Below, piece by piece: positions 18,687 to 27,581 of a DNA stretch of 64,000 nucleotides. The stretch is from Sphingobium sp. BYY-5 (GTDB lineage: Bacteria; Pseudomonadota; Alphaproteobacteria; Sphingomonadales; Sphingomonadaceae): NCBI RefSeq assembly GCF_022758885.1, contig NZ_JALEBH010000002.1:310001-374000 (forward strand). Reading direction: 5' to 3'. The notes beneath the pieces were generated by a model that did no database searches, was not told the DNA's origin, and saw only the letters and a program-made list of their open reading frames with translations. The number at the start of each line of letters is the position of its first letter. The stretch's first letter is position 1. The translations under genes and the position numbers were made by a program.

Positions 18687-20354
18687 TCAGCCCGCTATAC
18701 TCGGCAGATCCAGCCCTTTGTCGCGCGCGCAGTCGATTGCCTGTGGATAGCCCGCATCGGCATGACGCATCACGCCGGTGGCGGGATCATTCCAGAGCAC
18801 GCGCTCCAGCCGCCGTGCGGCTGCTTCCGTCCCGTCGGCGACGATCACCATGCCGGCGTGCTGTGAATAGCCCATGCCCACGCCACCGCCATGATGCAGC
18901 GACACCCAGGTCGCGCCGCTGGCGGTGTTGAGCAGGGCGTTGAGCAGCGGCCAATCCGACACGGCGTCGGAACCGTCCCGCATCGCTTCCGTCTCGCGAT
19001 TGGGGCTGGCGACCGAACCACTGTCCAGATGATCGCGGCCGATCACCACCGGCGCCTTGAGTTCGCCCTTGGCCACCATCTCGTTGAAGGCAAGGCCAAG
19101 CCGATGCCGGTCGCCCAGTCCGACCCAGCAGATACGCGCCGGCAGGCCCTGAAACTGGATCTTCTCGCGCGCCATGTCGAGCCAGCGGTGGAGATGCGCG
19201 TCGTCGGGCAGCAATTGCTTCACCTTGGCGTCGGTGCGGTAGATATCTTCGGGATCACCCGATAGCGCGACCCAACGGAACGGGCCGACGCCCCGGCAGA
19301 AGAGCGGGCGGATATAGGCCGGGACGAAACCGGGAAAATCAAAGGCGTTGACCACACCCTCATCCTTCGCGACCTGCCGGATATTATTGCCATAATCGAC
19401 GGTCGGCACGCCGGCCGCCTGAAAGTCCAGCATGGCGCGGACATGCACGGCCATGGACGCCTTCGCTGCCTTCGCTACCGCCTCCGGCTCGCGCTCGCGC
19501 CGTTCGATCCACTGGGCGACGGTCCAGCCGGCGGGTAGATAGCCGTTCACCGGGTCATGCGCCGATGTCTGGTCGGTCAAGAGGTCGGGACGGATACCCC
19601 GCCGGTAGAGTTCGGGCAGCAGCTCGGCCGCATTGCCGAGCAGGCCGACCGAAACCGGTGTCCCGGTCGCACGGCTTTCCTCGATGATCGCCATCGCTTC
19701 CTCGATCGTTTCGGCCGCGCGGTCGAGATATCCGGTACGCAGCCGCATCTCGATCCGGCTGCGCTGGCATTCGATCGCCACACAGGACGCGCCCGCCATC
19801 ACCGCGGCCAGCGGCTGCGCACCGCCCATGCCGCCCAGCCCTGCCGTCAGCAGCCACCGCCCCGACAGGTCGCCGCCATAATGCTGCCGCCCCATCTCGA
19901 CGAATGTCTCATAGGTGCCCTGCACAATGCCCTGCGTGCCGATATAGATCCAGCTACCCGCCGTCATCTGGCCGTACATGGCCAGCCCCTTGCGATCCAG
20001 TTCGGCGAAATGCTCCCAGTTCGCCCATTTGGGCACCAGATTGCTATTGGCGATCAGCACGCGCGGCGCATCTTCATGGGTGCGGAATATGCCGACCGGC
20101 TTGCCCGACTGGATCAGCAGCGTCTGGTCATCCTCCAGCCGGCGCAGCGCCTCCACGATCCGGTCATAGCTTTCCCAGTCACGCGCGGCGCGGCCGATGC
20201 CGCCATAAACGACCAGCTCCTCCGGCCGTTCGGCAACGTCGGGATGAAGATTGTTCATCAGCATCCGCAACGGCGCTTCGGTAAGCCAGCTTTTTGCCGA
20301 CAGCGCCGTCCCGGTCGCAGGCTTGATGATGCGGCTGTTGTCGAGACGGGTCAT
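18687..20354 (-). CDS. hutU: Urocanate hydratase
   Basis: This cytoplasmic enzyme of about 555 aa, typical of HutU, converts urocanate to 4-imidazolone-5-propionate using tightly bound NAD+ as electrophile. The nucleotide-binding segment [12 protein letters not shown] (about residue 175), [11 protein letters not shown], and the C-terminal [15 protein letters not shown] are family signatures. The start at 20354 (MTRLDNSR) has an AGGAGAG ribosome site. An upstream start at 20393 would add 13 residues and run into hutG. It is the last gene of hutIHGU, 14 bases after hutG. Confidence 0.97.
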   Translation of the reverse strand: MTRLDNSRIIKPATGTALSAKSWLTEAPLRMLMNNLHPDVAERPEELVVYGGIGRAARDWESYDRIVEALRRLEDDQTLLIQSGKPVGIFRTHEDAPRVLIANSNLVPKWANWEHFAELDRKGLAMYGQMTAGSWIYIGTQGIVQGTYETFVEMGRQHYGGDLSGRWLLTAGLGGMGGAQPLAAVMAGASCVAIECQRSRIEMRLRTGYLDRAAETIEEAMAIIEESRATGTPVSVGLLGNAAELLPELYRRGIRPDLLTDQTSAHDPVNGYLPAGWTVAQWIERREREPEAVAKAAKASMAVHVRAMLDFQAAGVPTVDYGNNIRQVAKDEGVVNAFDFPGFVPAYIRPLFCRGVGPFRWVALSGDPEDIYRTDAKVKQLLPDDAHLHRWLDMAREKIQFQGLPARICWVGLGDRHRLGLAFNEMVAKGELKAPVVIGRDHLDSGSVASPNRETEAMRDGSDAVSDWPLLNALLNTASGATWVSLHHGGGVGMGYSQHAGMVIVADGTEAAARRLERVLWNDPATGVMRHADAGYPQAIDCARDKGLDLPSIAG

Positions 20355-20368
20355 GGAAACTCTCCTGT

Positions 20369-21172
20369 TCAGACACTGGCGAAGGCGATGCACGCCGCGA
20401 TGATGGTCTTGAGATCGTCGATCAGCGGGGTCGCCGGATCGAAGGGCGTCGGCCAGTTATCGGGGGCAAGACGCACTGGTTCGGTCAGGTAGCCGCGCAT
20501 CGCCAGTTCCATCTGGATGGCGTGAAACCCTTCCGCCGGGCGGCCATAGTGGCGCGTTGTCCAGCCGCCCCGAAACCGGCCATTGAGGACATGGCAGCGC
20601 CCCGTCGCTTCCACCGCGCCAACCACCGCCGCTTCCAGCGCAGGATCGCAAGTCACGCCGCCATCCGTGCCGATGTTGAACTGCGGCAATTCTCCATCGA
20701 ACAGGCGCGGTACATGGCTGACGATCGAATGGGCGTCATACAGGACGACCTTGCCATGGGCGGCGCGCAGCCGGTCCAGTTCGGCCGACAGCGCGGCATG
20801 ATAGGGATCGAACCAGCGCTTGCGACGCCGCGCGATTTCCCCGGCGTCCGGCACCTCATCGCGATAAAGCGGTTCCCCGTCGAAGGTCGTGGTCGGGCAA
20901 AGCGCAGTCGTCGCCTGACCCGGATAGAGCGATCGGCCCGCCGGATCGCGGTTCACATCGATCACGCTGCGCGAAATGCGCGTTCGCACGATCGTCGCGC
21001 CCATCTCCACCGCGAAGCCATAAAGGCGATCAACCCACCAGTCGGCATCCTTGCGCGCTAGCCAGGGCGAGACGAAGTGCGCCTCCATCCCATCTGGAAT
21101 ACCGGTGCCGGTATGCGGCAACCCGATCACCAGCGGCGCGTCACCGCGATATATATCGAGCCAGTCGGTCAT
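20369..21172 (-). CDS. hutG: N-formylglutamate deformylase
   Basis: This 267-aa protein of the N-formylglutamate amidohydrolase family starts with [16 protein letters not shown]. It has VDVNRDPAG... near residue 75 and the DAHSI motif near residue 150, with His and Asp expected to bind metal. It splits N-formylglutamate into glutamate and formate, the last step of the five-step histidine route, which fits the presence of hutF. Its ATG overlaps the hutH stop in ATGA, so translation is probably coupled. This HutG is unrelated to the arginase-like formimidoylglutamase given the same letter in some four-step pathways. Confidence 0.95.
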   Translation of the reverse strand: MTDWLDIYRGDAPLVIGLPHTGTGIPDGMEAHFVSPWLARKDADWWVDRLYGFAVEMGATIVRTRISRSVIDVNRDPAGRSLYPGQATTALCPTTTFDGEPLYRDEVPDAGEIARRRKRWFDPYHAALSAELDRLRAAHGKVVLYDAHSIVSHVPRLFDGELPQFNIGTDGGVTCDPALEAAVVGAVEATGRCHVLNGRFRGGWTTRHYGRPAEGFHAIQMELAMRGYLTEPVRLAPDNWPTPFDPATPLIDDLKTIIAACIAFASV

Positions 21173-22698
21173 GTCAGCCCCGGCAATGGCAGGCCGACCG
21201 CCTCGATCAGCGCACCCGACCGGATGATCGCGTTCGCGGCCTCCATGTCGGGATGGAAATGGCGGTCGTCCTCCAGCATTGGCACCACGGCGCGCAGACA
21301 GGCACGAGCGCGCTCAAGCGGCGCACTGGACCGGAGCGGCGCATGGAAATCGCAGCCCTGGGCGGCGGCGAGCAGTTCGATCCCGACCACCGCCCCGGCG
21401 TTGCGCGCCATGTCGAGCAGGCGGCGGCTGCCATGCGCCGCCATCGACACATGATCTTCCTGATTGGCCGATGTCGGCAGGGAATCGACGCTGGCGGGGG
21501 TCGCGCGCTGCTTGTTTTCGGACACCAAGGCGGCAGCCGTGACCTGCGGGATCATGAAACCCGAATTAAGCCCCGGCCTGGGCGTCAAGAAGGCGGGCAG
21601 CCCCGACAGCGCCGGATCGACCAGCATGGCGATGCGCCGCTCGGTAATGGAGCCGATCTCGCAGATCGCCAGCGCCAGCATGTCGGCGGCGAAGGCAACC
21701 GGCTCGGCATGGAAATTACCGCCCGACAGTGCCTCATCCGTGTCGGGAAAGATCAACGGATTGTCCGAAACGCCATTCGCCTCGATCTCCAGCGTGGTCG
21801 CCGCCTGCCGCATCAGGTCCAGGACAGCTCCCATCACCTGCGGCTGGCAGCGCAGGCAATAAGGGTCCTGCACGCGGGTATCATCTTCCAGATGGCTCGC
21901 CCGGATCGCCGATCCCACCATGAGTTGACGCAGGGTGTCGGCCGTCTCGATCTGGCCCGGCTGGCGACGCAGCGCATGGATGCGCGGATCGAAGGGCGTG
22001 TCCGATCCCTTGGCCGCCTCGGTCGCCAGCGCGCCGGTAACAAGCGCGGACTGGAACAGCGTTTCCGTCTCGAACAGACCGGCAAGCGCGTTGGCGGTCG
22101 AAAATTGCGTGCCGTTGAGCAGCGCCAGCCCTTCCTTCGGACCAAGCGTCAACGGCGCGAGGCCGGCCCGATCCAGCGCGGCCTGAGCAGGCAGGCGCTG
22201 CCCATCCACCTCGATCGCACCGACGCCGATCATGGCGGCGGCCATATGAGCAAGCGGGGCAAGGTCGCCGCTCGCGCCCACCGATCCCTGCGACGGTACT
22301 ACCGGCGTCAGCCCGGTGCGCAGCATCGCATCCAGCAAGGCGATCGTCTCCGGCTTCACCCCCGACGCTCCCTGCGCCAGGCTGGTGAGCTTGAGCGCCA
22401 TCATCAGCCGCACGATCGCGACGGGCGAAGGATCGCCCGTGCCAGCCGCATGGCTGAGAACGATGTTGCGCTGGAGCGTCGCCAGATCCTCGTCGCCGAT
22501 CTTGACGCTCGCCAGCTTGCCGAAGCCGGTATTGAGGCCATAGACGGGCTTATGCTGGGCGATGATGCGCTCGACCGCAGCGGCGCTGGCGGTGATTGCC
22601 GGGGCGCTGGCGGCATCCAGACGCGGCGTCGCCCCGCGATAGACGGCGCGCCATTGCGCCAGGCTGGTTTCGCCGGGGGTCAGGATGATCTCGCTCAT
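21169..22698 (-). CDS. hutH: Histidine ammonia-lyase
   Basis: This 509-aa enzyme deaminates L-histidine to urocanate through the autocatalytic MIO cofactor. The Ala142-Ser143-Gly144 triad in [15 protein letters not shown] falls at the same numbers as in the well-studied Pseudomonas enzyme when the ATG at 22698 (MSEIILTPG) is used, which supports that start. The open frame extends 86 codons further upstream into hutI in another reading frame and should be ignored. Both ends overlap neighbours by ATGA (hutI upstream, hutG downstream). Confidence 0.97.
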   Translation of the reverse strand: MSEIILTPGETSLAQWRAVYRGATPRLDAASAPAITASAAAVERIIAQHKPVYGLNTGFGKLASVKIGDEDLATLQRNIVLSHAAGTGDPSPVAIVRLMMALKLTSLAQGASGVKPETIALLDAMLRTGLTPVVPSQGSVGASGDLAPLAHMAAAMIGVGAIEVDGQRLPAQAALDRAGLAPLTLGPKEGLALLNGTQFSTANALAGLFETETLFQSALVTGALATEAAKGSDTPFDPRIHALRRQPGQIETADTLRQLMVGSAIRASHLEDDTRVQDPYCLRCQPQVMGAVLDLMRQAATTLEIEANGVSDNPLIFPDTDEALSGGNFHAEPVAFAADMLALAICEIGSITERRIAMLVDPALSGLPAFLTPRPGLNSGFMIPQVTAAALVSENKQRATPASVDSLPTSANQEDHVSMAAHGSRRLLDMARNAGAVVGIELLAAAQGCDFHAPLRSSAPLERARACLRAVVPMLEDDRHFHPDMEAANAIIRSGALIEAVGLPLPGLT

Positions 22699-23894
22699 AG
22701 GCCTTTCCAGATGCGGGCATGGAGCGGGTTCAGCCCCATGCGATAGACAAGCTCGGCGGGACGCTCGACGTTCCAGATGGCAAGGTCGCAGCTCTTGCCG
22801 ACCTCGATCGTGCCGACTTCCCGGCTCAACCCAAGCGCGCGGGCCGCGTTGCGGGTAACACCGGCCAGACATTCCTCGACGGTCAGGCGGAACAGGGTCG
22901 CCCCCATGTTCATCGCGAGCAGCAGGGATGTCAGCGGCGATGTGCCGGGATTGCAATCGGTCGCAATCGCGATCGGCACGCCCGCCGCGCGCAGGCCATC
23001 GACCGGCGGTCGCTTCGTCTCGCGCGTGAAGTAGAAAGCGCCCGGCAAGAGGGTCGCGACCGTCCCGGCCCGCGCCATGGCGGCGATGCCATCCGCGTCC
23101 AGATGTTCCAGATGATCGGCGGAAAGCGCGCCTGACTCAGCGGCGAGCCTTGCGCCATGCAGGTTCGACAATTGTTCGGCGTGCAGCTTGACCGGCAGCC
23201 CCAGCCGCCGCGCGGCATCGAACATCCGTGCCGTCTGGGCCGCCGAAAAGCCGATCCCCTCGCAAAAGGCGTCGACCGCGTCGACCAGACCGGCCTTGGC
23301 CGCTGCCGGCAACATATCGTCGCACAATGCCGCGATATAGCCATCCGCGTCGCCCGTATATTCAGGCGGCAGCGCATGGGCGCCCAGAAAGGTCGTGCAA
23401 ACCCGCACCGGCCGCACCTCTCCCAATGCGCGGGCCGCCCGCAGCATCTTCAACTCGTCCTCATGCGTCAGCCCATAGCCGGACTTGACTTCAACCGTCG
23501 TCACGCCCTCGGCGATCAGCGCATCGAGACGGGGCAGCGCGCTGTCGATCAGGGCCGCCTCGCTGGCCGCCCGTGTCGCCTTCATGGTCGAAACGATGCC
23601 GCCGCCGGCCCGCGCAATCTCCTCATAGGACGCCCCGGCCAGACGCAACTCGAACTCATGCGCGCGATCGCCGGCATGGACCAGATGGGTGTGGCAATCG
23701 ATCAGGCCCGGCGTGATCCAGCGCCCGTCGCAGCCGATCATTTCCACTGCCTCAAAACGCGGCGCATCATCTGTCGCCCCGGCATAGAGGATGCGGCCGT
23801 CAGCGGCGGCGATCACGCCCTGCTCGACGATGCCGAGCGCGTCGCCCGCCATCGTCGCCAGCCGCGCATCCTTCCAAAGCCGATCGCACCGCAT
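22695..23894 (-). CDS. hutI: Imidazolonepropionase
   Basis: This amidohydrolase-superfamily enzyme of about 399 aa opens the imidazolone ring to N-formimidoyl-L-glutamate. The metal motif [12 protein letters not shown] lies near residue 68. [27 protein letters not shown] and AIATDCNPG are further signatures. The start at 23894 (MRCDRLWKD) has GGGAG about 7 bases upstream. A frame-open start at 23924 lacks one. First gene of hutIHGU; its promoter shares a 72-base gap with hutF. Confidence 0.96.
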   Translation of the reverse strand: MRCDRLWKDARLATMAGDALGIVEQGVIAAADGRILYAGATDDAPRFEAVEMIGCDGRWITPGLIDCHTHLVHAGDRAHEFELRLAGASYEEIARAGGGIVSTMKATRAASEAALIDSALPRLDALIAEGVTTVEVKSGYGLTHEDELKMLRAARALGEVRPVRVCTTFLGAHALPPEYTGDADGYIAALCDDMLPAAAKAGLVDAVDAFCEGIGFSAAQTARMFDAARRLGLPVKLHAEQLSNLHGARLAAESGALSADHLEHLDADGIAAMARAGTVATLLPGAFYFTRETKRPPVDGLRAAGVPIAIATDCNPGTSPLTSLLLAMNMGATLFRLTVEECLAGVTRNAARALGLSREVGTIEVGKSCDLAIWNVERPAELVYRMGLNPLHARIWKGL

Positions 23895-23936
23895 CCCGAA
23901 TCTCCCTGCCCCAAAGCATTGCACCGAACATCAATA

Positions 23937-23948
23937 ATGTATAGACAT
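23937..23948. promoter_or_regulatory. Candidate HutC operator ATGTATAGACAT
   Basis: A near-symmetrical ATGTATAGACAT lies in the 72-base divergent gap between hutI and hutF. It resembles the TGTATA...ACA-type sites bound by HutC repressors in other proteobacteria, from memory. The linked hutC and the location between both hut transcription units support the call. Urocanate is the usual inducer. Confidence 0.55.
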
Positions 23949-23966
23949 AATTGCGGAGGCCGTCCG

Positions 23967-25331
23967 ATGAACGCAAATGCACGCAGTAGCTTTCACCTTG
24001 CCAAGGCGCTGCTGCCCGACGGCTGGGCCGATCATGTCCGAATGACCGTCGCCGACGGCCTGATCGCCGAAATCGAAACGGACGCCACCCCGCAAGCGGA
24101 TGACGCGCGCCTTGGCATCGTCCTGCCGGGCCTGCCCAACCTGCACAGCCACGCCTTCCAGCGCGGCATGGCCGGTCTGGCCGAGAGGCGCGGCAGCAGC
24201 GACGACAGTTTCTGGACGTGGCGCGAAACCATGTACCACTTCGTCGATCGGCTGACGCCCGATCATCTCCAGGCGATAGCGGCGCTGGCCTATATCGAGA
24301 TGCTGGAAAGCGGCTTCACCCGCGTGGGCGAGTTCCATTATCTCCACCATGATCGCGATGGCCGTCCCTTCGCCGATCCGGCGGCCATGAGCGCCGCGAT
24401 CGTCGCGGCCGCGCAGGACAGCGGCATCGCCCTCACCCATCTGCCGGTCTTCTACGCCCATGCCGGTTTTGGCGGACTGCCACCTGGCGAAGGCCAGCGC
24501 CGCTTCATCCATGACATCGACGATTTTGCCACCCTGCTGGACCGGCTCCGCGCCCTGCTTGCGCCCCTGCCCGACGCCGTGCTGGGCGTTGCACCGCACA
24601 GCCTGCGCGCCGTGACGCCGGAGGAGTTGGGCAAACTGGTTTCCATCGCTGACGGCCCGATCCACATCCATGTCGCCGAACAGGTGAAGGAAGTGGAGGA
24701 TTGCATCGCGTGGAGCGGCGCCCGCCCCGTAGAATGGCTGCTCGGCGCCATGCCCATCGACAGACGCTGGTGCTTCGTCCATGCGACCCACATGACGCAG
24801 ACCGAAACCCAGGCGATGGCGGCGAGCGGCGCGGTGGCCGGACTATGCCCGATCACCGAAGCCAATCTGGGCGACGGACTGTTCCCGACCGAACCCTTCC
24901 TGACCGCTGGCGGGGCCTATGGGATCGGGTCTGATTCCAACATCCTGATCGACGCGACCGAGGAATTGCGCCTGCTCGAATATGGACAGCGGCTTGGCGC
25001 GCGCGGGCGCAACATTCTGGCTCCAGCGGGCGGATCGACGGGCGGCACGCTGTATCGCGACGCGGTCCGGGGCGGCGCACAGGCGCTTGGCGCGCCAGCC
25101 GGACTGGCGGTCGGCGCATCGGCGGATTTCCTGACGCTGGACGATGACCATCCCTCCCTTGTCGGAAGAAAAGGCGACGCCTTGCTGGACGGGCTGATCT
25201 TCGCCGCCGGCCGCCCGGCGATCGACGGTGTTTGGCGGCGCGGGCATCGGCTGGTCGAGAAGGGCCGCCATGCCCATCGCGATCGTATCGTCGCCCGTTA
25301 TCGCCGCACGCTGACGGAGATTCTGGCGTGA
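23967..25331 (+). CDS. hutF: Formimidoylglutamate deiminase
   Basis: This 454-aa amidohydrolase converts N-formimidoyl-L-glutamate to N-formyl-L-glutamate and ammonia. The HxH metal pair is His60/His62 in NLHSHAFQRG. HIHVAEQVKEVEDC and FVHATHMT carry later His ligands, and IGSDSNILIDATEELR the Asp. The start MNANARSSFHL at 23967 follows GCGGAGG. The frame is open for another 270 codons upstream, antisense to hutI, which is a high-GC artefact. Its stop overlaps the hutC GTG start in GTGA. Confidence 0.96.
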   Translation: MNANARSSFHLAKALLPDGWADHVRMTVADGLIAEIETDATPQADDARLGIVLPGLPNLHSHAFQRGMAGLAERRGSSDDSFWTWRETMYHFVDRLTPDHLQAIAALAYIEMLESGFTRVGEFHYLHHDRDGRPFADPAAMSAAIVAAAQDSGIALTHLPVFYAHAGFGGLPPGEGQRRFIHDIDDFATLLDRLRALLAPLPDAVLGVAPHSLRAVTPEELGKLVSIADGPIHIHVAEQVKEVEDCIAWSGARPVEWLLGAMPIDRRWCFVHATHMTQTETQAMAASGAVAGLCPITEANLGDGLFPTEPFLTAGGAYGIGSDSNILIDATEELRLLEYGQRLGARGRNILAPAGGSTGGTLYRDAVRGGAQALGAPAGLAVGASADFLTLDDDHPSLVGRKGDALLDGLIFAAGRPAIDGVWRRGHRLVEKGRHAHRDRIVARYRRTLTEILA

Positions 25332-26026
25332 AACCCGCCTCGCTCCATGACCGCATCCGACAGGACATAGAATCCCGGATCATGTCGGGCACATGGGAAG
25401 CCGGACACCGCATCCCGCCCGAACATGAACTGATGGCCGACTATGGCTGTTCGCGCATGACCGTCAGCAAGGCCATTTCCGCCCTGGTCGAACGCGGCCT
25501 GATCGACCGGCGCAAGCGCGCTGGCAGTTTCGTCGCCGCACCCACCGTCCATCGTGCGACGATCGACATCCCCGATATCGCAGCGGAGATTGAAGGCCAG
25601 GGCCGCAGACATGCCCTCGACATGCGCGACCAGATCGAACGCGAGGCCGGGCCGCTGGATCGCACCCTGCTGGCAATGGACAATGGCCCGGTGCTGGCGC
25701 TGTTCTGCCTCCACCGCGCCGATGGCACGCCCTTCGCGCTGGAGGAACGGCTCATCAATCTTTCGATCGTCCCGGCCGCCCGCACGATCGACTTCACCCG
25801 CGAAAGCCCCGGCCGCTGGCTGCTCGGCCATGTCCCCTGGACCGACGCCCGGCATCGCATCACCGCAATCGCCGCGACCTGCGCCATGGCCGACAGCCTC
25901 GGCCTTGGCGAGGGCGCGCCGTGCCTGTCGATCGAACGCTGGACCTGGCGCACGGCGGAACGGATCACCTATGTCCGCCAGATCTACCCCGGCGACCACG
26001 AACTGACCGCCCGCTTCATCGCCTAA
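25328..26026 (+). CDS. hutC: Histidine utilisation repressor HutC (GntR family)
   Basis: This protein of about 232 aa has an N-terminal GntR winged helix (LHDRIRQDIESRIMSGTWEAGHRIPPEHELMADYGCSRMTV in several pieces, residues 5-65). A UTRA ligand-binding domain follows (ALEERLINLSIVP, CLSIERWTW, and YVRQIYPGDHELTARF near the end). HutC proteins of this HutC/FarR group bind urocanate. The start is the GTG at 25328, overlapping the hutF TGA. An ATG at 25232 would place 32 extra residues inside hutF. It should repress both hut transcription units from the 23895-23966 gap. Confidence 0.94.
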   Translation: MKPASLHDRIRQDIESRIMSGTWEAGHRIPPEHELMADYGCSRMTVSKAISALVERGLIDRRKRAGSFVAAPTVHRATIDIPDIAAEIEGQGRRHALDMRDQIEREAGPLDRTLLAMDNGPVLALFCLHRADGTPFALEERLINLSIVPAARTIDFTRESPGRWLLGHVPWTDARHRITAIAATCAMADSLGLGEGAPCLSIERWTWRTAERITYVRQIYPGDHELTARFIA

Positions 26027-26049
26027 AGCGGATCGCCGGCCCGCGCCGA

Positions 26050-27417
26050 TCAATCGTCACCATCCCCCATTTCCACCTTCGTCACCGGTCGATAATCCTG
26101 CCTCGGATAGGCGCGGCCACGCTTCACCGTAATTTCGAGGCTGCGGACATTGCGGATGTCCGCCGATGGGTCCTTTCCCAGCACCAGGAAATTGGCGAGC
26201 TTGCCCGGCTCGATCGAACCCATATCCTTGTCCTGCCCCGCCGCGCGCGCGCCGATCAGGGTGGCCGACCGGATCACCTCCAGCGGCGCCATGCCGACGT
26301 CGCGGGCTAGGAAGAATAGCTCCTCATACACATCCGGCCAAAGCGCTTCCGGCCCCGCGACATGATCGGTCCCCGTGGAGATAGCCACGCCCGCGCGCCA
26401 GGCCTGCTGCGTCAGCCGAATGACGGTCGGGCCAGTGCAGCGCAGCGGCTTGCGTTCGGGATGCGCCTTGCGGATCGCGTCGAACTGCACGAACAGGCTG
26501 CCGGTCGCGTCGAGGATTGTGCCTTTGCGCAACATCTCCTGATACAGCCGGACCATCACCGGATCGTCACCCTCCGGCGCCAGCATCGCCTCGTTCACGG
26601 GTGTCCTGTCCTCATAAGCGGCCAGCATGACCGGCTGGGCCTGATAGGCCAGGTAACAGACATGACTCACGCTATCGGGCGCGGCGGCGATGACCTTGGC
26701 CGGACGGGTGGGGAAAACGGCGCTATGCGCCCAGACCATGATCTTTTGCCGGTGCGCCTCGCGGGTGACGGCTGCGACCAGGTGCGGCGGCAGGTCTGCA
26801 TAGATTTTGATGGCGGTGGCCCCGGTGCCCCGCGCCAGGGTGATAGCGGTCCTCAGGTCCGTCCGATCGTCGATCGCCTGCATCCAGGGCGCCGTGCCCG
26901 GTTCAAATCCCTTGCTGGCGGCGCCCACACGGGGATCGGCGAAAAAGGGGCGTCCCGCTACGAGCGCAGCATAATAGATGTCGGGCGCCGGGATTTCGAC
27001 TTGCCGCGCGGCGCGCGCCAGTTCGGCGACTGCCCGCAGGTCGTCCGCCATGTCGCGCACCGCCGTAACCCCGCCATAGAGGTTGCGGCGCAGCATTGCC
27101 TCTGCCTGGACCCGGTTCGGGGGTGTCGCCATATGGACATGACTGTCGATCAGACCCGGCATGACGAAACGGCCCGGCAGATCGACGACCCGGACATGTG
27201 CCATGGCCTCTGTCGGCAACGTGCCATGCGTCGCAATCGCCACGATACGCTCCCCCTGCACCAGAATATCCTGTCCCGGCTGCGGAGCAGCGCCGGTGCC
27301 GTCAATCACCGTTACATTGCGATAGATGTACGCTTCGGTGGACGCGGACTGGGCGCGGGCGGCAAGCGGCAGGAGGCACAGAAGGCAACAGGCCGCGCGA
27401 AGATATTTAAGGATCAT
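26050..27417 (-). CDS. Secreted amidohydrolase, imidazolonepropionase/prolidase-like (COG1228)
   Basis: This 455-aa protein has a Sec signal of about 22 residues (LRAACCLLCLLPLAARAQ). The amidohydrolase barrel shows HVH in PGLIDSHVHMA (about residue 92), a Lys in TAIKIYADLP that could be the carboxylated bridge, His in VWAHSAV and DSVSHVCYL, and Asp in ISTGTDHVAG. Sgx9260-type members of this clade cleave Xaa-Pro, Xaa-Arg or Xaa-Lys dipeptides, but the substrate here is not predictable. It lies behind the TBDR at 27582-30380 on the same strand, with a hairpin between, and convergent to hutC. Confidence 0.85.
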   Translation of the reverse strand: MILKYLRAACCLLCLLPLAARAQSASTEAYIYRNVTVIDGTGAAPQPGQDILVQGERIVAIATHGTLPTEAMAHVRVVDLPGRFVMPGLIDSHVHMATPPNRVQAEAMLRRNLYGGVTAVRDMADDLRAVAELARAARQVEIPAPDIYYAALVAGRPFFADPRVGAASKGFEPGTAPWMQAIDDRTDLRTAITLARGTGATAIKIYADLPPHLVAAVTREAHRQKIMVWAHSAVFPTRPAKVIAAAPDSVSHVCYLAYQAQPVMLAAYEDRTPVNEAMLAPEGDDPVMVRLYQEMLRKGTILDATGSLFVQFDAIRKAHPERKPLRCTGPTVIRLTQQAWRAGVAISTGTDHVAGPEALWPDVYEELFFLARDVGMAPLEVIRSATLIGARAAGQDKDMGSIEPGKLANFLVLGKDPSADIRNVRSLEITVKRGRAYPRQDYRPVTKVEMGDGDD

Positions 27418-27470
27418 GCCCCACTATTCCGGCAGTTCAAGCCCAGCGCAATGGGCCGCATACGCAACCC

Positions 27471-27495
27471 GGCCCGCATCGGAAGGATGCGGGCC
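27471..27495. terminator. Perfect 10-base hairpin between TBDR and amidohydrolase
   Basis: GGCCCGCATC and GATGCGGGCC enclose the loop GGAAG. It sits 87 bases past the TBDR stop and 54 bases before the amidohydrolase start on the minus strand. There is no T-run, so it may be a partial terminator or an mRNA-stabilising or processing stem that sets unequal expression. Confidence 0.45.
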
Positions 27496-27581
27496 GAAGC
27501 GTGGAACCGGCGAACGGCTCAAAGCCGGTGCAAGGAATGCCGGTTCGGTTCGGCCGGGCGTATCGGCGCCCAGCGAACGAT

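Noticed and set aside
22699..22956. 86-codon N-terminal extension of hutH
   Set aside because: It overlaps hutI in another frame; with the ATG at 22698 the Ala-Ser-Gly triad falls at 142-144 as in known enzymes.
23157..23966. 270-codon N-terminal extension of hutF
   Set aside because: It lies antisense to hutI; the conserved HutF sequence starts at 23967 behind a GCGGAGG site.
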